From: Pelagimonas sp050633425
GTDB lineage: Bacteria; Pseudomonadota; Alphaproteobacteria; Rhodobacterales; Rhodobacteraceae
Direction: 5' to 3'
Assembly: GCF_050633425.1 (NCBI RefSeq)
Contig: NZ_JBOEGM010000004.1
Coordinates: 186,001-250,000, forward strand
DNA length: 64,000 nucleotides
Position numbers and translations under genes: made by a program. A model generated the notes under the pieces. That model saw only the letters and a list, made by a program, of their open reading frames with translations, searched no databases and was not told where the DNA came from. Positions 1 through 8,997 of this stretch are shown here, in pieces. Each line of letters starts with the position of its first letter. The stretch's first letter is position 1.

Positions 1-594
1 TCGATTGCGATCCTCCCGACCTTTGCCAATCTTTGGTTGATCCCAAAACTACCTGATTTTATGCGCAAACATCCCAATACTGAAATCAGCCTTGCGACCC
101 AGTTGGACCCGTTTGAATTCAACCGGGCCAGTTTTGATCTGGCCATTCATTATGGAAGCGACAATTGGCCTGGCACCAAAATGACCTATCTGTTCGAGGA
201 TAAGATGGTGCCGGTTTGCGCGCCAAGTTTTAGGGATGCCTATGATTTGCAGGGGCCTGAAAATCTCACTCGGGTTCCGCTATTGCACCTGAGCAGCCGC
301 TCTGACGCTTGGGCCGATTGGGCGGAGAAATCTGGCTTGGATATTCCGGCGCGCCGGAATGGGGCCTATTTTGATCAACATTCTATGGTTATTGCCGGCG
401 CGAAGGCCGGTTTGGGGGCCGCAATTGTCCCTAAGGACATCGTTGCGTCTGAGCTGGCATCCGGTGATTTGGTTCGCATTCTTGGCCCGGAATTGCAGAC
501 CGGAAAGGGCTATTATCTCGTCCGACCGGCAGGTCAGGCCCGGCAAGAAGTGTTAAACTTTGAGGGATGGGTCCTGTCGCAGGTGCCCATTTAG
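1..594 (+). CDS. LysR-family transcriptional regulator, 3' part only
   Basis: The reading frame is open from the first base of the window, so the gene starts upstream and its helix-turn-helix domain is missing here. The visible 197 residues form a LysR effector-binding domain of the GcvA/AmpR-like type. The marks are a LIPKLPDF strand-helix start, ASFDLAIHYGSDNWPG (the usual 'D(L/V)AIR-G-G-W' block), a VPVCAP strand, and AGLGAAIVP near the end. It should be a cytoplasmic DNA-binding regulator. The effector is unknown. The fused E1 dehydrogenase begins 103 bases downstream on the same strand and could be its target, but nothing in the sequence proves this. Confidence 0.85.
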   Translation, partial: SIAILPTFANLWLIPKLPDFMRKHPNTEISLATQLDPFEFNRASFDLAIHYGSDNWPGTKMTYLFEDKMVPVCAPSFRDAYDLQGPENLTRVPLLHLSSRSDAWADWAEKSGLDIPARRNGAYFDQHSMVIAGAKAGLGAAIVPKDIVASELASGDLVRILGPELQTGKGYYLVRPAGQARQEVLNFEGWVLSQVPI

Positions 595-697
595 GTATTC
601 CATCTAGGAATGATTTTAGTCTGGTATCAGTACTAAACCCGCAGGATATAACTGGATAGAGTGCCGGGTGTGGTTCCGCTAATAAAGGGCTTCGGGT

Positions 698-2881
698 ATG
701 GACCGTGCAGACATTGTTGATAAGGCGTTTCGGGATCGGATCGCTACAGGGGATTTTCCAACGGGACATCCCGCAGGCGGGCCATTAGGTGATGCGGATG
801 CCATCGACATTTTTCGCGCCCAATGCCTAAGCCGGAATCTCGACCGTCGGTCGCGCAAAATGCAAGCGGACGGGCAAGGCTATTACACCATTGGTTCGTC
901 CGGGCACGAGGGAATGGCGGCCGTGGCCGCCGCGCTGCGCGTGACGGATATGGCGTTTTTGCACTATCGCGACGGGGCGTTTCAAACCATGCGGTCGACG
1001 CAAGTGCCCGGCGTGGATCCGACCCGTGATATGCTGCTGAGTTTTGCAGCATCATCCGAAGACCCGATAAGTGGCGGCCGACACAAGGTTCTTGGCTCCA
1101 AGGCGCTGGCAATTCCACCGCAGACCTCAACGATTGCCAGCCATCTGCCCAAAGCGGTGGGCGCGGCCTATTCCATCGGGCTTGCACAGCGTCATCCGCC
1201 TGAACTGCAAAACCTGGCCAAAGATGGCATTGTGATGTGCTCCTTTGGCGATGCGTCTTCAAACCATTCAACGGCGCAAGGCGCGATCAATTCGGCCTGC
1301 TGGACGTCTTATCAATCTGCGCCTTTGCCGCTGCTTTTTGTGTGTGAAGACAATGGGATCGGGATTTCGACCCGGACGCCGCGCGGTTGGGTAGCCGCCA
1401 ACTATAGTGCCAAGCCGGGTCTGAAGTACTTTTGTGCCGATGGGCTTGATCTCTACGACACCTACCGGGTTGCAAAAGAGGCCGCCGATTATGTGCGGCG
1501 ACACCGCAAACCCGCGTTTTTGCACATAACGTTGGTTCGCCTTTATGGCCATGCAGGATCGGACCTCCAGCAAACCTATCTCAAGAAAGACGTTTTCGAA
1601 GGGTGGGAGGCGGATGATCCGTTGCTGCATTCGGTGCGGCTTTTGGCGGACAAAGGGGCTTTAAACCCGTCCCACGCCCTAGAGATTTATCAAAAGAGCG
1701 AAGATGATTGCGCCCGCGTTGCAGCCGAGGTTATCAAACGTCCGCGCTTGAAAACCGCCAGTGATGTGATGGCGTCGATTGTGCCGCCAAGCCGGGTGTG
1801 CACCCAAACAAACGGGCCGTCACAAGAGGCGCGGCAAGCGGCCTTTGGCCCTGATTTCAGACAGTTAGACACACCGCAATCTATGTCGCGCCTGCTGAAC
1901 TGGGCGCTGACCGATCTGATGCTTGAGCATAACGAGATCGTCATGATGGGCGAAGATATTGGCCGCAAAGGCGGTGTTTATGGCGTCACCCAAAAGCTTG
2001 TTGATCGGTTTGGTGCTGATCGAATGATCGACACATTGCTGGATGAACAAAGCATTTTGGGATTGGCAATTGGCATGGCCCATAACGGGTTTGTCCCGAT
2101 GCCGGAAATTCAATTCTTGGCCTATCTGCACAATGCCGAAGACCAATTGCGCGGTGAAGCTGCGACGCTCCCCTTCTTTTCCAACGGTCAGTTTAGCAAT
2201 CCTATGGTGGTGCGCGTTGCTGGCCTTGGCTACCAAAAGGGCTTTGGTGGGCATTTCCATAACGATAATTCGCTGGCGGTTTTGCGCGACATTCCCGGCG
2301 TGATTATTGCCTGCCCATCGCGTGGGGACGATGCCGCGAAAATGATGCGCGAATGCGTACGGTTGGCGCGTGAAGAGAACCGCGTTGTGGTGATGATTGA
2401 GCCTATTGCGCTGTATCCCATGCGCGATCTTGCGACGGACAAAGATTCGGGCTGGCTGTGCCATTATCCGAGCCCGGATCAGCGCATTTCGCTGGGTGAC
2501 GTTGGTGTTGAAGGTGACGGGCCATTGGCCATCCTGACCTATGGCAATGGACGTTACCTCAGTACGCAAGCGTCGATTGATCTACATACTAAGGGTATCG
2601 AAACGCGGGTTATTGATATGCGATGGCTCGCCCCTTTGCCGATCGAGGGGATACTCGCCTCGTTGGAAGGGGCGGAAAAGGTGTTGATTGTCGACGAATG
2701 TCGCCGCACCGGAAGCCAATCCGAAGCTTTGATGGCCTTGCTGCACGAACAATCGGATCTGCCACATATGCGCATCGCCGCCGAAGACAGTTTTATCGCC
2801 ACAGGGCCAGCCTACGCCGCGACCATGCCGTCACGTGCGAGCATTGCACAGGTCGCGGAACGGTTTTGGAAAGAGTCTTAA
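698..2881 (+). CDS. thiamine-diphosphate-dependent 2-oxoacid dehydrogenase E1, alpha and beta subunits fused
   Basis: This 727-residue protein joins the two E1 halves that are separate genes in most bacteria. Residues about 35-345 are the alpha part: HYRDG near 89-93, then GDASSN at 184-189 and EDNG at 217-220, which is the thiamine-diphosphate motif. Residues about 390-727 are the beta (transketolase-like) part, with MMGEDIG, the E in LLDEQSILGLAIG, and QFLAYLHNAEDQL. The family decarboxylates 2-oxoacids, branched-chain 2-oxoacids being the nearest guess, and passes the acyl group to a lipoyl E2. No E2 or E3 gene is nearby, so partner enzymes must be elsewhere. AAAGGG stands about 10 bases before the ATG. 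The substrate is uncertain. Confidence 0.85.
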   Translation: MDRADIVDKAFRDRIATGDFPTGHPAGGPLGDADAIDIFRAQCLSRNLDRRSRKMQADGQGYYTIGSSGHEGMAAVAAALRVTDMAFLHYRDGAFQTMRSTQVPGVDPTRDMLLSFAASSEDPISGGRHKVLGSKALAIPPQTSTIASHLPKAVGAAYSIGLAQRHPPELQNLAKDGIVMCSFGDASSNHSTAQGAINSACWTSYQSAPLPLLFVCEDNGIGISTRTPRGWVAANYSAKPGLKYFCADGLDLYDTYRVAKEAADYVRRHRKPAFLHITLVRLYGHAGSDLQQTYLKKDVFEGWEADDPLLHSVRLLADKGALNPSHALEIYQKSEDDCARVAAEVIKRPRLKTASDVMASIVPPSRVCTQTNGPSQEARQAAFGPDFRQLDTPQSMSRLLNWALTDLMLEHNEIVMMGEDIGRKGGVYGVTQKLVDRFGADRMIDTLLDEQSILGLAIGMAHNGFVPMPEIQFLAYLHNAEDQLRGEAATLPFFSNGQFSNPMVVRVAGLGYQKGFGGHFHNDNSLAVLRDIPGVIIACPSRGDDAAKMMRECVRLAREENRVVVMIEPIALYPMRDLATDKDSGWLCHYPSPDQRISLGDVGVEGDGPLAILTYGNGRYLSTQASIDLHTKGIETRVIDMRWLAPLPIEGILASLEGAEKVLIVDECRRTGSQSEALMALLHEQSDLPHMRIAAEDSFIATGPAYAATMPSRASIAQVAERFWKES

Positions 2882-2893
2882 CGGACAAGCAAG

Positions 2894-2922
2894 TTGACAC
2901 TGCTTTGGCAATTGCCCATACC
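2894..2922 (+). promoter_or_regulatory. probable promoter of tRNA-Arg
   Basis: A perfect TTGACA (2894-2899) is followed after 17 bases by CATACC (2917-2922), which matches three of six positions of TATAAT. Transcription would begin near 2929, just before the tRNA. A consensus -35 with a weak -10 is usual for housekeeping promoters in this group. Confidence 0.55.
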
Positions 2923-2936
2923 AACTTTCAAATTGC

Positions 2937-3014
2937 GGGCCCTTAGCTCAGCTGGATTAGAGCAGGGAACTTCTAATTCTCAGGTCGGGGGTTCGAGTCC
3001 TCCAGGGCTCGCCA
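2937..3014 (+). tRNA. tRNA-Arg (anticodon TCT)
   Basis: A full cloverleaf can be drawn. The acceptor stem GGGCCCT/AGGGCTC contains one G-U pair. The D stem is GCTC/GAGC, and the anticodon stem GGGAA/TTCTC carries the loop CTTCTAA with anticodon TCT. The T arm is GGGGG-TTCGAGT-CCTCC, and the discriminator is G. The CCA end is encoded at 3012-3014. It reads AGA codons. Confidence 0.95.
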
Positions 3015-3054
3015 CTTTTCCAAATCATCTCATGAATGATCCGCTAAGCCCGTT

Positions 3055-3082
3055 GGCAGCTTTGGAGTGGCAGCTTTGGAGT
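3055..3082 (+). repeat. tandem duplication of a 14-base unit
   Basis: The unit GGCAGCTTTGGAGT occurs twice without a gap at 3055-3068 and 3069-3082, in the spacer between tRNA-Arg and the 3' end of gyrB. It looks like a recent slippage duplication. No gene or known signal was seen in this spacer. Confidence 0.8.
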
Positions 3083-3209
3083 CGGATGTTGGGCAACCGC
3101 GCGCTTAACAATGGGATGTTTTGATGGTCGGTGACCAAATTCAAAACACGCCGCCCCCTCGTCTCAGCGGTCGGAGGGGTCGCGCGGCTACGCAACCCCT
3201 TGAACTGTA

Positions 3210-5645
3210 TCAGAAGTCTAGATTTTCGACGCTCAGAGCGTTTTGCTGAATGAAATCACGGCGCGGTTCAACGATATCACCCATCAACTTGGTGAACAGA
3301 TCATCCGCTTCGGCCATATCATCAACCGTGACCTGCAACAAAGTGCGGGCATCTGGGTCAAGCGTGGTTTCCCACAGCTGATCCGGGTTCATTTCGCCCA
3401 AACCTTTGTAGCGCTGTAGCGACAGACCCTTTTCACCCTCTTCCAGAACCGCCTTGAGCAGCTCAATCGGACCATTGATGACCTGAAGACGATCTTTGCG
3501 TTCAAGCGTTGCTGACGTGCCATAAATGGACTGAAGGCTTTCGGTGAAGCTACCAGTTTTACGCGCTTCACCGGACCGCAACATCGGGCCGTCCATGGTG
3601 CGAACTTCTTCAACGCCGCGCAGAATTCGGGCCAATCGGATGCCTTTATCCTGCGTAATACGGCCATTCCAACCGCGCTCATATTCAAGCGCAACCATGT
3701 CCAAACGCTTCGCAACTTTGTCCGCAACGCCTTGCAAATCGCTATCGACAGCCCCCGGAACAAAGGCACCGGCAACGGCGGCCTGTTCAAGGATGTGGCG
3801 CGGGTAATGGGTTGGGAAAGCTTCAATCACACGGCGCAACTGACGTGCTTCTTCGACCACTCGGATCAAATCCTGGCCGACAATAACTTCGCCTGTACCA
3901 AGTTTTAATTGAGCGCCCTCAATGCCTTGGTGGATCAGGTGATCATCCAAAGCTGACTGATCCTTGAGGTAAACTTCTGACTTACCGCGCGCCACTTTGA
4001 ACAATGGCGGTTGGGCAATATAGAGGTATCCACCCTCAATCAGTTCCGGCATTTGACGATAAAAGAACGTTAACAACAGCGTTCGAATATGCGCGCCGTC
4101 AACGTCCGCATCGGTCATGATGACAATCTTATGGTAGCGTAATTTTTCGATGTTGAACTCATCACGGCCAATACCCGTGCCCAGCGCCATCACCAGGTTG
4201 CCGATCTCTTGGCTGCCAAGCATTCGGTCAAAACGGGCGCGCTCAACGTTCAAAATCTTACCACGCAACGGCAAAATCGCCTGATTTTTCCGGTCACGCC
4301 CGGTTTGCGCAGAACCACCGGCGGAGTCCCCCTCCACCAGAAAGAGTTCGGTCAGGGACGGATCTTTTTCAGAACAATCCTTGAGCTTGGCGGCGTTAAA
4401 GCTCACATCCATTGCGGTTTTACGACGGGTCAATTCACGGGCTTTGCGCGCCGCTTCACGCGCAAAGGCCGCTTCGATGATTTTCCCAACGATTTGCTTG
4501 GCTTGGGCTGGATTTTCTTCGAACCATTCCGCCAACTTTTCGCCCATCATGCTCTCAACCGCCGGGCGGACTTCTGATGAAACCAGCTTGTCTTTGGTCT
4601 GCGAGCTGAATTTGGGATCAGGGACTTTGACCGACAAAACCGCCGTAAGCCCCTCGCGCGCGTCATCGCCGGTAAAGGAGATTTTCTCCTTCTTAGCGAT
4701 CCCACTTTCCTGCGCATATTTCTGAATTTGACGGGTCAGGGCACCGCGGAACCCCGCAAGGTGCGTACCACCATCCCGCTGAGGGATGTTGTTTGTAAAT
4801 GGTAGAACATTTTCATGGTAACTGTCGTTCCACCACATGGCGATTTCCACGCCGATGTCGTCTTTTTCACCGTTGATATAGATCGGATCAGGCATCACCG
4901 CCTGCTTTGAACGGTCCAGATATTTGACGAACTCGTTTACGCCGCCCTCAAAATACAGCTCGGTTTTCAGAGGTTCAGCCGGGCGTTCATCTTCCAGAAT
5001 GATGCGCACACCCGAGTTCAAAAACGCCAGTTCACGCAGACGTTTTTCCAGCGTTTCAAACGAAAACTCTAAATTTGAGAATGTCCCGTCTGGTGTGTTG
5101 TCTTTGGTGGATGCCAAAAACCGGACCTCAGTCCCACTTTCGCCGTCGGCATCCCCCACGACGACCAAATGCTCGGTGCAATCGCCATGTTCAAACTTGG
5201 CGTAATGCTCTTTCCCGTTGCGCCAAATGCGCAGTTCGAGCCAGACAGACAGAGCATTTACAACGGAAACGCCCACACCGTGCAGACCGCCGGACACCTT
5301 GTAGGAATTGCTGTCAAACTTACCGCCGGCGTGAAGCTGGGTCATGATGACCTCGGCCGCTGAAACGCCTTCTTCGGGGTGGATATCAACGGGGATACCA
5401 CGGCCATTGTCCCGAACGGAAACACTGGAATCCGCGTGGATTTTGACATTTACATAATCGGCATGTTTGGCCAAAGCTTCGTCGATACCATTGTCGACGA
5501 CCTCATAGACCATGTGATGCAAGCCAGAGCCGTCATCCGTGTCGCCAATATACATCCCGGGGCGTTTGCGAACCGCCTCCAAGCCTTTGAGAACCTTAAT
5601 GGAATCCGCGCCATATTCTTCAGGCTTGCCTGCGGTGTCGGACAT
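3210..5645 (-). CDS. gyrB: DNA gyrase subunit B
   Basis: GyrB is the ATPase subunit of gyrase, which introduces negative supercoils into DNA together with GyrA. The 811-residue product has the GHKL ATPase region (EVVDNGIDEA, DNGRGIPVD, GLHGVGVSVVNALS), the transducer, the TOPRIM domain (EGDSAGG and the DADVDGAHI metal motif) and the closing QRYKGLGEMNP block. The frame is open for 56 more codons upstream, but that part resembles no GyrB. The ATG at 5645 follows AAAGGAAA and gives the normal length and N-terminus. The gene closes the series dnaA-dnaN-recF-GNAT-gyrB but has its own promoter upstream. Most of this group has GyrB of about 805 residues. Confidence 0.97.
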   Translation of the reverse strand: MSDTAGKPEEYGADSIKVLKGLEAVRKRPGMYIGDTDDGSGLHHMVYEVVDNGIDEALAKHADYVNVKIHADSSVSVRDNGRGIPVDIHPEEGVSAAEVIMTQLHAGGKFDSNSYKVSGGLHGVGVSVVNALSVWLELRIWRNGKEHYAKFEHGDCTEHLVVVGDADGESGTEVRFLASTKDNTPDGTFSNLEFSFETLEKRLRELAFLNSGVRIILEDERPAEPLKTELYFEGGVNEFVKYLDRSKQAVMPDPIYINGEKDDIGVEIAMWWNDSYHENVLPFTNNIPQRDGGTHLAGFRGALTRQIQKYAQESGIAKKEKISFTGDDAREGLTAVLSVKVPDPKFSSQTKDKLVSSEVRPAVESMMGEKLAEWFEENPAQAKQIVGKIIEAAFAREAARKARELTRRKTAMDVSFNAAKLKDCSEKDPSLTELFLVEGDSAGGSAQTGRDRKNQAILPLRGKILNVERARFDRMLGSQEIGNLVMALGTGIGRDEFNIEKLRYHKIVIMTDADVDGAHIRTLLLTFFYRQMPELIEGGYLYIAQPPLFKVARGKSEVYLKDQSALDDHLIHQGIEGAQLKLGTGEVIVGQDLIRVVEEARQLRRVIEAFPTHYPRHILEQAAVAGAFVPGAVDSDLQGVADKVAKRLDMVALEYERGWNGRITQDKGIRLARILRGVEEVRTMDGPMLRSGEARKTGSFTESLQSIYGTSATLERKDRLQVINGPIELLKAVLEEGEKGLSLQRYKGLGEMNPDQLWETTLDPDARTLLQVTVDDMAEADDLFTKLMGDIVEPRRDFIQQNALSVENLDF

Positions 5646-5673
5646 GTCCGTTTCCTTTGTTATTTGAAGGCAA

Positions 5674-5702
5674 TTTATAGCGGGATCATGTGGGTTTGTC
5701 AC
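5674..5702 (-). promoter_or_regulatory. probable gyrB promoter
   Basis: Read on the minus strand, GTGACA (5702-5697) is followed after exactly 17 bases by TATAAA (5679-5674). Transcription would start near 5667, leaving a leader of about 22 bases before the gyrB ATG at 5645. Five of six bases match the consensus in each element. The rest of the 377-base gap between gyrB and the GNAT gene (5703-6022) shows no gene or clear structure. Confidence 0.65.
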
Positions 5703-6022
5703 GCAGATGACACAAGATTTGGTGTTTCTATTTCCCGCATTTGGCAACCCTTTCGGCTTAGGGTCTGGTCCTAGTGATTGTTCAGCCTCAGTGGCGTGGA
5801 ATTTGTGACTCACTGGGAATGTCGCGCCAAGAATAGCGGTTCTTTTTCAAGGTGATATGACACAGAGATGCGCAACGTCCTCGGCACCCAACGAGCAGAG
5901 GGACCCGCCCGTGCTCAGCAGCGCGCGGCTCTCGCTATGACAGAAATCGTGACGTCGCAAAGCAAGCGACTTTTCCCGCATAGTTTCCCTTGCTGATGCC
6001 CAAGAAATAGCGGGTCTAGCCC

Positions 6023-6544
6023 CTAGAAGAGAGGGCCGAGAAAATCAACTTTGGAACCGTCCGGCCATTGTCGGTCTTTCAAGGCTCGAACCATCAAAAA
6101 ATTGGCATCTCTGGATGCAATTTCCGAGGTTTTTGCGCCCACCATATCGACGCAGACATAGCTGTTTTTCTTTGATTGAAAACCCGCTCGATCATAAAGC
6201 CCCCGTGCACCAAACAGGAGGAGGAAATCGGCTTGGCTCGCCTCTGCTTGCGCAATCACATGGGTAAAGAGCCGAGTTGCTATGCCTTGGTGCCGATAGT
6301 CAGGCAAACAAGCCACGTCGCCAATCCCTGCGACCGTCACCAAGTCATGATCGAGACGAATATCACGGAAAAACAGTGCGACATGGGCAACAATGGCCCC
6401 AGATCGCCAAATCACTCGCATGTGCGGCCGCTGTTGGTAGTAGCTGCGGTTGTCGAAGTCGGTGGGAAAGCTCGCCCTCAGAAGATCCGAAATCTGCGCC
6501 TCGTCCGAACTGGTCAGCTGGGTTTCATGTAGGACTTCAATCAC
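6023..6544 (-). CDS. GNAT-family N-acetyltransferase
   Basis: The 173-residue protein has the GNAT acetyl-CoA binding signature: VAGIGDVACLPDYRHQGIATRLF gives the beta4 strand and the R-x-x-G-x-A loop, followed by LLFGARGLYDRAGF, the usual end of the fold. The substrate cannot be told. The GTG at 6544 overlaps the last 8 bases of recF and is preceded by AGAGG, so it is preferred over an earlier in-frame start at 6628 that would lie deep inside recF. It would be translated from the dnaA-dnaN-recF transcript. The family is sometimes annotated as a putative acetyltransferase in this place between recF and gyrB. Confidence 0.85.
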   Translation of the reverse strand: MIEVLHETQLTSSDEAQISDLLRASFPTDFDNRSYYQQRPHMRVIWRSGAIVAHVALFFRDIRLDHDLVTVAGIGDVACLPDYRHQGIATRLFTHVIAQAEASQADFLLLFGARGLYDRAGFQSKKNSYVCVDMVGAKTSEIASRDANFLMVRALKDRQWPDGSKVDFLGPLF

Positions 6545-7643
6545 GCAAAAAGACCTCTGAGGCTCCCGATGTGTCGCCAACTTCCAGGTATTGAGCTCGG
6601 CTTCCCAGGCCCGAAAACAACTCCGCATCAGTTCCTGTCATCCAGGCTTGCGCCCCCAATGCGCAAATTTCATGATAAAGTGCTTCGCGGCGGCCCGCAT
6701 CCAAATGCGCTGCCACCTCGTCAAGCAAGAGGAGCGGAGGAGCGCCAATTTCGGCGGACAGCGCCCGCGCATTGGCAAGGATCAGCGATATCAGCAACGC
6801 TTTTTGCTCCCCCGTTGAACAATCCGAGGCCGGAACGGATTTGGCGGCATAAACGCCATATAAATCGGTCCTGTGAGGGCCAACCAGCGTGCGCCCGGCG
6901 GCCATATCGCGAAACCTGCTCTCTTGAAGCGCCTCAAGCAAATCCGCTTCGGTTCCAGGCATGGTCCCTTCACTTTGGGTAAGTTCAAGTTCCGCAGTTG
7001 GGAAATGCGTCTGGGAGCTGCTTTGAGCAGCATGCAGACGCGACAAGGCCGCGACGCGGTTTGCGTGAATTACGGCCCCGGTTTTGGCCATTTGCGTTTC
7101 AAGAACCGCATACCAATGGGCGTCACGCACCTGCTCCTTGAGCAGCTTGTTACGCTCGCGCATTGTCTTTTCGTAGGTCAGGGATGCCTCCGCGTGGCCC
7201 GGAAAAAAGCTCAGAACCATCCGGTCGAGAAACCGCCTCCGCCCCTCGGCACCTTCGATCCACAAGCGATCCATCGCAGGGATCAGCCACAAGACCCGTG
7301 TCAAACTGGCCAGGGCGGTTTGTGGGGTGGATTTATTGTCGATTTGAACCTGCCGTGACGCCCCGGCTTCCGATGTGACGGAAATCTCATGTAGGCCGCT
7401 CGGCGCGTTCAGAATGCCACTTAACTTCCATCCAAGTGACTCGGGCCTGCGCGCCATGTCTTGCGCCGACGCGCGCCGCAAACCGCGGCCTGGCGAAAAC
7501 AAGGAAACCGCTTCGATCAGATTGGTTTTTCCAGCGCCGTTATTGCCGAAAATGGCCACAGGCCGAGCGTCCAAATCGAGCCGCACCAAATGATGCGACC
7601 TGAAGTGCGACAAGGTCAGGTGCGACAGAAACATTTTCCCCAT
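6537..7643 (-). CDS. recF: DNA replication and repair protein RecF
   Basis: RecF is an SMC-like ATPase that, with RecO and RecR, loads RecA on gapped single-stranded DNA. The 368-residue product shows the N-terminal Walker A GNNGAGKT (near residue 34), the ABC-type signature STGEQKALL and the Walker B strand LLLLDEVAAHLD followed by the D-loop. The ATG at 7643 is chosen; a GTG directly before it at 7646 is possible. AGAAAGG lies upstream. It lies 69 bases downstream of dnaN and overlaps the GNAT gene by 8 bases. Length and order are normal for the family. Confidence 0.96.
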   Translation of the reverse strand: MGKMFLSHLTLSHFRSHHLVRLDLDARPVAIFGNNGAGKTNLIEAVSLFSPGRGLRRASAQDMARRPESLGWKLSGILNAPSGLHEISVTSEAGASRQVQIDNKSTPQTALASLTRVLWLIPAMDRLWIEGAEGRRRFLDRMVLSFFPGHAEASLTYEKTMRERNKLLKEQVRDAHWYAVLETQMAKTGAVIHANRVAALSRLHAAQSSSQTHFPTAELELTQSEGTMPGTEADLLEALQESRFRDMAAGRTLVGPHRTDLYGVYAAKSVPASDCSTGEQKALLISLILANARALSAEIGAPPLLLLDEVAAHLDAGRREALYHEICALGAQAWMTGTDAELFSGLGSRAQYLEVGDTSGASEVFLRD

Positions 7644-7712
7644 CACGCAACCTTTCTTATGTGATCAAAAGGTCGTGCGGCAGGCGATTTTTCGGCGAAA
7701 AATCGATCCGCG

Positions 7713-8831
7713 TCACACACGCATTGGCATAACAACATAGACCGCGCTGGTGTCGTTGCCTTCGCGCATCAATGCCGGATCACCCGACGAGTTGAACAAG
7801 AAAACCGCATTTTCCCGATCAACCTGGCTGGCAATTTCAAGCAGATACTTGGCGTTAAATCCAATTTCCAACCGCTCATCACCATAGGCAACCGCAAGTT
7901 CTTCTTCAGCGGCACCGCTATCAGGCGCGTTCACCGACAAAATCAAGCGATCTTCGTCCAGTTGAAGCTTCACAGCACGTGAGCGTTCAGAAGACACTGT
8001 CGCAACCCGATCAACCGCTTTGGCAAAATCACTGGCATCGACTTCGAGCTTGCGCGTGTTGCCCTGCGGGATCACCCGTGTGTAATCTGGGAAGGTTCCG
8101 TCGATCACTTTGGACGTCAGCGTGATATCCGGCGTCGCGAACCTCACCTTGGTTTCCGACACTGACACAGCGATGTCCATATCGTCTTCGTCGAGCAATT
8201 TGCGGAGCTCACCCACGGTCTTACGCGGCACAATCACGCCAGCCATATCAGCTGCGCTCTCTGGCAAATCGGCATCAATGCGGGCCAAACGGTGGCCGTC
8301 GGTCGCGACACAGCGCAACACCTGTCCACCATCGCTATCGGCAATATGCATATAGACGCCGTTCAGGTAATATCTTGTCTCTTCAGTGGAAATCGCGAAT
8401 TTCGACTTGTCGAACAACCGACGCAGCACATCGGCTTTGGCCGTGAAGTTGCAGCTATACTCGGACGAGGCCATAATCGGGAAATCTTCACGAGGCAGCG
8501 TCGCCAAAGAGAAATTCGACCGTCCTGCCGACACCGTCAATCGGCCCGCAGCACTGTCTTCTTCCAATTCGACCAATGCGCCGTCCGGTAACTTTCGCAC
8601 AATTTCGTGCAAAGTCACGGCCGACACCGTTGTCCCGCCTGCCCGGCTGACTTTGGCTGGCGCTTTGTCGAGCACCTCAATGTCCAAATCCGTCGCCCGG
8701 AATGTTGCATCGTCGCCTTCGGCATCGATCAACACGTTGGCCAATATCGGAATCGTGTTGCGCCGTTCCACAACTGATTGTGCCTGTGCCACTGCGCGCA
8801 ACAGCGTGGCGCGTTCAATGCTGATCTTCAT
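7713..8831 (-). CDS. dnaN: DNA polymerase III beta subunit (sliding clamp)
   Basis: DnaN forms the dimeric ring that holds DNA polymerase III on its template. The 372-residue sequence fits three clamp domains. It starts MKISIERATLLRAVAQAQSV, has the typical RNTIPILANVLID strand, SKFAISTEETRYYLNGVY in the middle, and ends in the PMRV tail (consensus P-M-R-L/V) that lines the partner-binding pocket. It lies 166 bases downstream of dnaA on the same strand, the usual place, and is probably cotranscribed with it and with recF. Confidence 0.97.
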   Translation of the reverse strand: MKISIERATLLRAVAQAQSVVERRNTIPILANVLIDAEGDDATFRATDLDIEVLDKAPAKVSRAGGTTVSAVTLHEIVRKLPDGALVELEEDSAAGRLTVSAGRSNFSLATLPREDFPIMASSEYSCNFTAKADVLRRLFDKSKFAISTEETRYYLNGVYMHIADSDGGQVLRCVATDGHRLARIDADLPESAADMAGVIVPRKTVGELRKLLDEDDMDIAVSVSETKVRFATPDITLTSKVIDGTFPDYTRVIPQGNTRKLEVDASDFAKAVDRVATVSSERSRAVKLQLDEDRLILSVNAPDSGAAEEELAVAYGDERLEIGFNAKYLLEIASQVDRENAVFLFNSSGDPALMREGNDTSAVYVVMPMRV

Positions 8832-8997
8832 CGCCCATCTCTCCGCATAGCCGGATGCGCACGTTACCCCGATGGGTCCGGCGCTCCAAGCCCGTTTTTA
8901 CGATTTGTCCGATTGTTTTACAGGAGCGTCAAGTGCATCTGGCCGCCCGAGGGCGGCCATGTTGCAACTGTTGTGATAGAGACCCAACCAAATGGCG

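Noticed and set aside
1865..2569. 234-codon open frame antisense to the E1 gene
   Set aside because: It lies wholly opposite the conserved beta part of E1 and shows no recognisable protein features.
5646..5813. Upstream extension of gyrB by 56 codons
   Set aside because: The extension contains the probable gyrB promoter and has no GyrB-like sequence; the ATG at 5645 has a good ribosome-binding site.
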